This document shows positions 33,528 to 39,546 of a DNA stretch of 41,454 nt, in pieces. The position numbers and the translations under genes were made by a program. The notes beneath the pieces were generated by a model. The model saw nothing but the letters and a program-made list of their open reading frames with translations. It searched no databases and had not been told where the DNA came from. Source of the stretch: Rickettsiales bacterium (lineage in GTDB: Bacteria > Pseudomonadota > Alphaproteobacteria > Rickettsiales > UBA1997); NCBI GenBank assembly GCA_017999675.1, contig JAGNLL010000008.1, forward strand, positions 1 to 41,454, in the 5' to 3' direction. Each line of letters begins with the position of its first letter. Position 1 is the stretch's first letter.

Positions 33528-34412
33528 TTAGTTAATAATTTTTAGACAGCAGTCGAGAGTGTTTTTAAGCAGGTAGGAAATTGTCATCGGCCCTACTCCA
33601 CCCGGCACTGGAGTGATTGCAGAAGCGACATTTTTTACGCCTTCAAAATCAACGTCGCCAACTAATTTTGTTTTGCCGTTTTCGCCAGCAACTCTGTTAA
33701 TGCCAACGTCAATAATGATCGCACCTTCTTTTACCATGTCGGCAGTGATTAGGTTTGGCACGCCTGCTGCAGAAATAATTACATCGGCTTGCAAGCACTC
33801 GGCTTTTAAATTTTTGGTTGAGCGATTGGCAATTGTCACGGTGCAGCTTTCAAGCATTAAAAGCCTTGCTAATGGGCGGCCCACGATGTTTGACGAGCCG
33901 ATGACCAAAGTTTTTAAACCAGCTAAATCTTGACCTTTTGCTGCTTTTAGCAAATGCACGCAGCCAAGCGGAGTGCAAGGAATTGAGGCTTTGTCTTCAC
34001 CTTCAACGTCACCAACCGAAAGTTTTCCAACGTTAATTACGTTAAATCCGTCAACATCTTTGCGGTGATCAATTGCGTGAATTACGTTGCGCGGATTAAT
34101 GTGCTTTGGCACGGGTAATTGCACCAAAATGCCGTGAATTTTTTTGTCTTCATTTAGGTCTTTAATTTTGCTGATTAATTCAGATTCAGAAATGTCGGCC
34201 GCAAGTTTGAATTGAATTGAATTCATGCCAACTAAGTGCGCCGCTTTTTCTTTGTTGCCCACGTAAACTTCACTTGCCGGATCGTTGCCAACAAGAATTA
34301 CAGCTAGGGTTGGCGTCACACCAAATTTCTTTTTAATTTCGTCAATTTGAACAGCAATTTCTTGCTTCATTGTAGCGGCAATTTCTTTGCCATTGATGAT
34401 TTGTGCGGTCAT
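33528..34412 (-). CDS. folD: Bifunctional methylenetetrahydrofolate dehydrogenase/cyclohydrolase
   Basis: Interconverts 5,10-methylene-THF and 10-formyl-THF for purine and formyl-Met synthesis, in the cytoplasm. 294 residues is standard. Diagnostic features include VGNDPASEVYVGNKEKAA with the catalytic Lys, VQLPVPKHI, the NADP-binding VIGSSNIVGRPLARLLMLE, and the C-terminal signature TPVPGGVGPMTISYLL. Its ATG overlaps the last base of the ABC ATPase stop codon, and a good Shine-Dalgarno sequence (GGAG, 8 bases upstream) lies inside that gene, so the two are co-translated. A 35-base gap separates it from the yfgM-like gene. Confidence 0.97.
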   Translation of the reverse strand: MTAQIINGKEIAATMKQEIAVQIDEIKKKFGVTPTLAVILVGNDPASEVYVGNKEKAAHLVGMNSIQFKLAADISESELISKIKDLNEDKKIHGILVQLPVPKHINPRNVIHAIDHRKDVDGFNVINVGKLSVGDVEGEDKASIPCTPLGCVHLLKAAKGQDLAGLKTLVIGSSNIVGRPLARLLMLESCTVTIANRSTKNLKAECLQADVIISAAGVPNLITADMVKEGAIIIDVGINRVAGENGKTKLVGDVDFEGVKNVASAITPVPGGVGPMTISYLLKNTLDCCLKIIN

Positions 34413-35125
34413 TAATTTACTCCAATTTCTTTTAGGAAGGCCTTATCTAAACTATCTTGCCCGTGCTTGTTTTTAAAGCCTTGTGGCGTGCCGTGATAAA
34501 CTATTTTGGCGTTATTTAGCACTGCAATTGAATCGCAAATTTCGTCCATGTCAGATAAAATATGTGAGCTGAAAAACACAGTTTTGCCATCTGCTTTATA
34601 AGCCAAAAGTTCGCGCTTTAAAGCGATGCGGGCTTTTGGATCTAGGCCGCTCATTGGCTCGTCTAAAATTACCAATTCGGCTTGCGACAAAAACACCGCT
34701 AAAAGACCAAGTTTTTGCGTCATGCCTTTAGAATATTTTGTCACTTTTTGTTTCAAAACTTCGAAGCGTAAATCGAGGTTTTTGCAAATTTCTTCGGCTT
34801 TTTTGGCGTCATATTTTTTGCCGTAAAAATCTAAAACAAACTTCACAAATTCTTCGCCTTTCAAATGTGCTGAGGGCTGAAATTTTTCTGGCAAGTAGCA
34901 AACTTTTTTGCGCGCTTGCGGCAACACGCGTGACACACCAAAAATTTCAACTTCGCCATTATCTTGATCGAGAAGATCTAAAATAATTTTAATCAAAGTT
35001 GTTTTTCCCATGCCGTTTAGACCGATGAAGCCGAAGATCTCGTTCGCCTTAACATCAAAGCTAACCGCGTCCAAAACTGGTCGGGTAAAGGATTTTGAAA
35101 TTTCAGAAATTTTTAAAGGAAGCAT
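34412..35125 (-). CDS. ABC transporter ATP-binding protein
   Basis: 237 residues. Walker A GLNGMGKTT, Q-loop region in YLPEKFQ, signature KYSKGMTQK (YSKGM instead of LSGGQ), Walker B LVILDEPMSGLDP and H-loop SSHIL are all visible. This is the form of CcmA/NatA-type ATPases driving ABC-2 exporters. No permease gene is adjacent, so the partner must be elsewhere. It sits in a minus-strand run pssA-aroQ-ABC-folD with gaps of 13, 4 and -1 bases, apparently one operon of unrelated functions. Substrate unknown. Confidence 0.93.
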   Translation of the reverse strand: MLPLKISEISKSFTRPVLDAVSFDVKANEIFGFIGLNGMGKTTLIKIILDLLDQDNGEVEIFGVSRVLPQARKKVCYLPEKFQPSAHLKGEEFVKFVLDFYGKKYDAKKAEEICKNLDLRFEVLKQKVTKYSKGMTQKLGLLAVFLSQAELVILDEPMSGLDPKARIALKRELLAYKADGKTVFFSSHILSDMDEICDSIAVLNNAKIVYHGTPQGFKNKHGQDSLDKAFLKEIGVN

Positions 35126-35129
35126 GTTT

Positions 35130-35570
35130 TTAATTCTTAACCATGTTGTTCATTGCCAGTAGCGAAATTGAATAGCCGTCAACTCCGAGGCCTGAAATTA
35201 CAGCGTCAACCACATCGCTTAAAAAAGAATTTTGGCGAAATTCTTCGCGTTTGAAAATGTTAGAAATGTGCAACTCAATTTTTGGGCCCTGAAAAATTTC
35301 TAAAGCATCGCGAATGGCAACAGAAGTGTGCGTGTAAGCGGCGGCGTTAATGATAATGCCATCAACATTGTCGATTGCTTCTTGAATGAAATTAACAATT
35401 TCGCCTTCGCTGTTTGATTGGCGCAACTCAACTTCTAAGTTAAGTTCTTGGGCAAGACCAATACAGTCATGCTCAATTTTTTCAAGCGATGCTTCGCCAT
35501 AAATTGACGCGTCGCGCTTGTGCAAAAGATTCAAATTTGGGCCGTTTAAAATTAGAATTTTCTTTTTCAT
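35130..35570 (-). CDS. aroQ: Type II 3-dehydroquinate dehydratase
   Basis: Third step of the shikimate pathway: dehydration of 3-dehydroquinate to 3-dehydroshikimate by the dodecameric type II enzyme. 146 residues, normal. The opening ILNGPNLNLLHKRDASIYG is the AroQ signature with the catalytic Tyr (the usual LGxRE is LHKRD here). NSEGEIVNFIQEA, INAAAYTHTSVAIRDAL and ELHISNIFKREEFR with the catalytic His follow. An intact gene suggests aromatic amino acid or chorismate synthesis, together with transketolase, which supplies erythrose-4-phosphate. Second in the pssA operon. Confidence 0.96.
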   Translation of the reverse strand: MKKKILILNGPNLNLLHKRDASIYGEASLEKIEHDCIGLAQELNLEVELRQSNSEGEIVNFIQEAIDNVDGIIINAAAYTHTSVAIRDALEIFQGPKIELHISNIFKREEFRQNSFLSDVVDAVISGLGVDGYSISLLAMNNMVKN

Positions 35571-35583
35571 GAAGATTAATTTT

Positions 35584-36366
35584 TTATTTTTTACGAGCGG
35601 CTAATTCAATTTTTACGTAAGCAAAAATTGTCACCGGAATTGAAATTGCGTAAGTGACACCAATAACCGCTAAAGTGAACCAAGGCTTGGTTAAAAGCCC
35701 AATAATGATTGAACCAAGAATTAACAAAGTAACGTAAGCACAATCGTTTTTGATCGGAATTTTTTTGATTGAAATTGTTGGAATTCTACTAGCCATCAAC
35801 ACCGCCAAAACTGACACGTAAGTGACAACCAAAACTGGGCTTGAATAAAAACCGTGACCAAATTCGTAAGTTAAAACCATTGGCAACATTGCCATTGCAG
35901 CGCCTACCGGAGCTGGAATTCCTTTAAAAAAATATTTTTCTAAAGTTGGATTTGGAGCTTCGCGAGTTAAGTCAACATTGAAACGAGCAAGCCTGATAGC
36001 ACTGCAAACCGCAAAGAATAAAACCAAAGACCATTCTAGGCCGTAAGCGCCACCAAAAGAATTAACCCAAGCATAAATTACAAATCCGGGAGTGACGCCA
36101 AAATTTACGAAATCGACAAGTGAATCGAGTTGCGCACCAAAATCAGAACTAGAATTAAAAAAGCGCGCCAGCCTTCCATCTACACCGTCCATGAAGCCGG
36201 CAAAAAGCAAAAATGCTGAGGCTACAGCGAAATTTCCTTGGTTTGAATAGCGAATTGCGGTGAGCGCAATACACAAGCTAGCTAGTGTGACGAGGTTTGG
36301 TAAAAGTCTAAAAAGGGGCACGTAGCCGCCTTCAGAATTTCTAATTTTCTGAATAAGTTTTGGCAT
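35584..36366 (-). CDS. pssA: CDP-diacylglycerol-serine O-phosphatidyltransferase
   Basis: Makes phosphatidylserine, the precursor of phosphatidylethanolamine, in the inner membrane. 260 residues with about eight hydrophobic segments. The CDP-alcohol phosphatidyltransferase signature is complete: DGVDGRLARFFNSSSDFGAQ followed by LDSLVDFVNFG, matching DxxDGxxAR(x8)GxxxDxxxD. LFRLLPNLVTLASLC at the start and FKGIPAPVGAAM are typical of the subtype-II bacterial PssA. First gene of a minus-strand operon running to folD and perhaps further, divergent from tkt. The leader carries CCCCC (36385-36389), 18 bases before ATG, and no Shine-Dalgarno sequence. Confidence 0.95.
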   Translation of the reverse strand: MPKLIQKIRNSEGGYVPLFRLLPNLVTLASLCIALTAIRYSNQGNFAVASAFLLFAGFMDGVDGRLARFFNSSSDFGAQLDSLVDFVNFGVTPGFVIYAWVNSFGGAYGLEWSLVLFFAVCSAIRLARFNVDLTREAPNPTLEKYFFKGIPAPVGAAMAMLPMVLTYEFGHGFYSSPVLVVTYVSVLAVLMASRIPTISIKKIPIKNDCAYVTLLILGSIIIGLLTKPWFTLAVIGVTYAISIPVTIFAYVKIELAARKK

Positions 36367-36482
36367 TTGTAGCTAGAAAAATTTGGGGGATTTTGGAAGT
36401 TGATTTTCTCGGAAAGCGCGCGTAATTTCCGCGAGCTTCTTAAAAAAAGCAATCAAACATTTCTCACTCCCTTTTTCAAAAA
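36367..36482. promoter_or_regulatory. Divergent promoter region between pssA and tkt
   Basis: 116 bases must carry both promoters. It contains the G5/C5 tract at 36385-36389 on the pssA side and a small hairpin CGGAAA/TTTCCG at 36410-36431 with a GCGCGCG loop. No clear -35/-10 pair is readable by eye. Confidence 0.4.
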
Positions 36483-38471
36483 ATGACCAAAAACGATTCG
36501 GCTTTGAGCCTTGCAAATTGCGTGCGCTTTTTATCAATTGATAGCGTTGAGCGCGCTAATTCAGGGCACCCAGGCATGCCAATGGGAATGGCTGACGTTG
36601 CCACAATTCTCTTCACCGAATTTTTAAAATTTGATGCAAAAAAACCAAATTGGTTAGATCGCGATCGCTTCATTTTATCTGCCGGACACGGCTCGATGCT
36701 GCTTTACTCGCTGTTGTGTCTTACTGGCTATGAAGACATCTCAATTGATGACTTAAAAAACTTTCGCCAACTTCACGCCAAATGCGCCGGACATCCTGAA
36801 TTTGGTCATTTAGCTGGCATTGAAACTACAACTGGTCCTTTGGGCCAAGGCCTTGCCAATGCAGTTGGAATGGCGCTTGGCGAAAGAATGCTAGCCGCAA
36901 GAATTGGTGAAGATTTAATCAATCACAAAACTTACGTAATCGCGGGTGATGGCTGTTTGATGGAAGGCATTTCGCAAGAGGCAATTTCTGTTGCCGGCCA
37001 CTTGGGCTTGAACAAATTGGTTTTGCTTTGGGACGACAACTCAATTTCAATCGACGGACACACTTCAATTGCCACTTCTGAAAACATGAAAATGCGTTTT
37101 GAAGCCTGCAACTGGAATGTAATTGAAATTGATGGTCACAATTTTGAGCAAATTCGCAGCGCTCTAAACGCCGCACAAACTTCTGACAAGCCAGTAATGA
37201 TTGCTTGCAAAACCACCATTGGCTTTGGCTCACCAAGCAAAGCTGGCACTGAAAAATGTCACGGCTCGCCACTTGGCGCTGACGAAATTGCCAAAGTTCG
37301 CGCTGGATTAAATTGGCCGCACGCCGCTTTTGAAATTCCGCAAGATTTAAACGAAAAATGGTTGGCAGCAGGCGCTAGATCTGCAGCGGTTAGAAAAAAT
37401 TGGGAAGAAAAATTTGCTAAATTAGACAAGTCAAAATCTGGTGAATTAACCCGCATTTTAAACAAAGAATTGCCGCAAGATTTTGCGCAAAAAATTGCCG
37501 CATTCAAAGAAAAACTTTTCGCCGAAAAGCCAAACCAAGCAACGCGCAAATCGTCGCAAATTTCTTTAGAATTTTTAACCGGTGAATTGTCAGAATTAAT
37601 CGGCGGTTCCGCAGATTTAACCGAATCAGTTTTAACCAAAACTTCGCACACAAAATCAATTTCAAAAAATAATTTCGCTGGTCGCTACATCCACTACGGC
37701 GTGCGCGAACACGCCATGGGCGCGATTATGAACGGCCTTGCGCTGCACAGTAAATTCATTCCATTTGGCGGAACATTCGCGGTGTTTTCTGATTACATGA
37801 AACCCGCAATTCGCCTTGCCGCTTTGATGAAACAGCAAGTGATTTACATTTTAACTCACGACTCAATTGGCCTTGGCGAAGACGGCCCAACGCACCAACC
37901 AATTGAACATTTAGCAATGCTGCGTGGCGTACCAAATTTAAATGTGTTTCGCCCAGCTGATGCCAGAGAAACAATCGAGTGTTTTGAAATTGCTCTAAAC
38001 AGCAAAGAAACACCTTCGGCAATGTTTTTAACCCGCCAAAATTTGCCGTTTTTGCCAGTGGAATTTAAGAAAGAAAATTCTTGCGAATTTGGTGCTTACA
38101 CGGTTTTAGAAAGTGAAAATCCCAAAGTTGTACTTCTTGCAACTGGCTCTGAGGTTTTGATTGCAATTGAAACTCAAGAAAAATTAAAAGCACATGGCAT
38201 TAGTGCTCGCGTGGTTTCAGTGCCTTGTTTTGAACTTTTTGAAAAACAAAGCGACTCCTACAAAAAACAAATTTTGGGCGATTCGTCTGTTTTAAAAGTT
38301 GCAATTGAAGCGGCGATTTCTCAAGGATGGCACCAATTTATTGGCGCTGACGGAATTTTTATTGGCATGAATGATTTTGGCGCATCAGCAAAAGCGTCAG
38401 ATTTATTTAAGCACTTTGGCATCACGTCTGACGTGGCTTGTGAGAAAATTATCAATAAACTTAAAGCTTAG
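36483..38471 (+). CDS. tkt: Transketolase
   Basis: A ThDP enzyme of the non-oxidative pentose phosphate pathway, exchanging two-carbon units and supplying erythrose-4-phosphate and ribose-5-phosphate. 662 residues, full length. Substrate-binding RANSGHPGMPMGMADVA, ETTTGPLGQGLANAVGMALG, the ThDP motif GDGCLMEGISQEA with NSISIDG, and the pyrimidine-domain GVREHAMGAIMNGLAL and THDSIGLGEDGPTHQPIEHL are all intact. The outer-membrane gene starts 10 bases after its stop, so the three genes to the window end may be one transcript. No Shine-Dalgarno sequence (TCCCTTTTTCAAAAA before ATG). Confidence 0.97.
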   Translation: MTKNDSALSLANCVRFLSIDSVERANSGHPGMPMGMADVATILFTEFLKFDAKKPNWLDRDRFILSAGHGSMLLYSLLCLTGYEDISIDDLKNFRQLHAKCAGHPEFGHLAGIETTTGPLGQGLANAVGMALGERMLAARIGEDLINHKTYVIAGDGCLMEGISQEAISVAGHLGLNKLVLLWDDNSISIDGHTSIATSENMKMRFEACNWNVIEIDGHNFEQIRSALNAAQTSDKPVMIACKTTIGFGSPSKAGTEKCHGSPLGADEIAKVRAGLNWPHAAFEIPQDLNEKWLAAGARSAAVRKNWEEKFAKLDKSKSGELTRILNKELPQDFAQKIAAFKEKLFAEKPNQATRKSSQISLEFLTGELSELIGGSADLTESVLTKTSHTKSISKNNFAGRYIHYGVREHAMGAIMNGLALHSKFIPFGGTFAVFSDYMKPAIRLAALMKQQVIYILTHDSIGLGEDGPTHQPIEHLAMLRGVPNLNVFRPADARETIECFEIALNSKETPSAMFLTRQNLPFLPVEFKKENSCEFGAYTVLESENPKVVLLATGSEVLIAIETQEKLKAHGISARVVSVPCFELFEKQSDSYKKQILGDSSVLKVAIEAAISQGWHQFIGADGIFIGMNDFGASAKASDLFKHFGITSDVACEKIINKLKA

Positions 38472-38481
38472 TTAAGAACTC

Positions 38482-39537
38482 ATGAAAAAAACTTTTATTC
38501 TACTAGTCTTTTCTGTTTTTTTCGTTTCTTGCTCAACGTCTTTTGCCCATGAAGATAAAGTTAAGCCTTTCAAAAAAGTTGATTTCAATTTGCTAAAACC
38601 AGAAGACAAAGTTGAAAAACCAATAGCGGTTGAAGCACCTAAAGTAGAAGTTTCAACTCCAACTCCAACTCCAGCACCAAAACCAGAGCCCGTTGTTGAA
38701 CAAAAAAAACCTCAAGCTCCAAAAAAAGTTGTTAAAAAAGGACCAAAGCCAATTCCTAAAATCAAAAAACCGCTTGTAGTTGAGCAAAAACCAGAACCAG
38801 TTATTGCGATCCAACCAGCACCAACAGTTACTCAACCAGCACCGGTAGTAGCTACCACTCCAACAAAACAAGCTTATCAAGAGCCAGTGACGAGCAAAAA
38901 AATCGCAAAAGAACCTCAGCCATTTATTAAAACCGAAGGTTCTTACGTTGGATTTGATTTAATGGCCTTAAGAACAACATTTCTCGTTCATGATGTTGTC
39001 TATGGTACACCAGCTTCATATCCACCGTCAAACCAAGGTATGAATTATGGATTTGGGTTAAACTATAAATACGCCTTTAATTTTAACCGTTTCTTTGTTG
39101 CTCCTGGCATTTTTTTGGAAAAAAACCTAACTGGAAAAACCAAAGGCAGAAATGGTGTAAATTTGAGAAATAACGCACGCTACGGTGTAAAAGCTGATTT
39201 TGGCTACGACCTAACCAACGCATTCTCTCCATATTTTAGTGTTGGATACGCTCAAATTGACTACAGATCTAGAGCTCGCGGTGATGGCTTGATAGAACTT
39301 CCTAGCGGCGACTACAACAATCTCACAATAGCTAGAAATGGACATGATCGCAATTGGTTTTATGGAGTTGGATTTAAAGTTAGCTTAACAAAAAGCCTCT
39401 CTCTCAACCTAGAGTACAATAGCCAAAACTTTTTGGCAAAAGCCTTGGTACCAGCAGATTCAAAAGACTACCTTTCTAACGCTGCATTCACCGGCAAATC
39501 AGAATCTTTAAAACTCGGTCTATCTCACAACTTCTAA
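38482..39537 (+). CDS. Outer-membrane beta-barrel protein with Pro/Lys-rich stalk
   Basis: 351 residues. A hydrophobic signal ends FFVSCSTSFA; cleavage after SFA (residue 22) is likely, although C17 could be a weak lipobox. Residues ~30-150 are a Pro/Lys/Glu-rich linker (STPTPTPAPKPEPVVEQKK; APVVATTPTKQ), like the periplasm-spanning part of TonB. From ~residue 153 (GSYVGFDLMAL) amphipathic strands alternate, ending LGLSHNF with the C-terminal Phe used for BAM recognition. The barrel size fits an eight-stranded OmpW/OmpA-like or Opa-like porin domain. Function unknown; surface exposure and host contact are inferred. It lies 9 bases before the PS-repeat peptidase-like gene. Confidence 0.85.
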   Translation: MKKTFILLVFSVFFVSCSTSFAHEDKVKPFKKVDFNLLKPEDKVEKPIAVEAPKVEVSTPTPTPAPKPEPVVEQKKPQAPKKVVKKGPKPIPKIKKPLVVEQKPEPVIAIQPAPTVTQPAPVVATTPTKQAYQEPVTSKKIAKEPQPFIKTEGSYVGFDLMALRTTFLVHDVVYGTPASYPPSNQGMNYGFGLNYKYAFNFNRFFVAPGIFLEKNLTGKTKGRNGVNLRNNARYGVKADFGYDLTNAFSPYFSVGYAQIDYRSRARGDGLIELPSGDYNNLTIARNGHDRNWFYGVGFKVSLTKSLSLNLEYNSQNFLAKALVPADSKDYLSNAAFTGKSESLKLGLSHNF

Positions 39538-39546
39538 TTAAGAACC

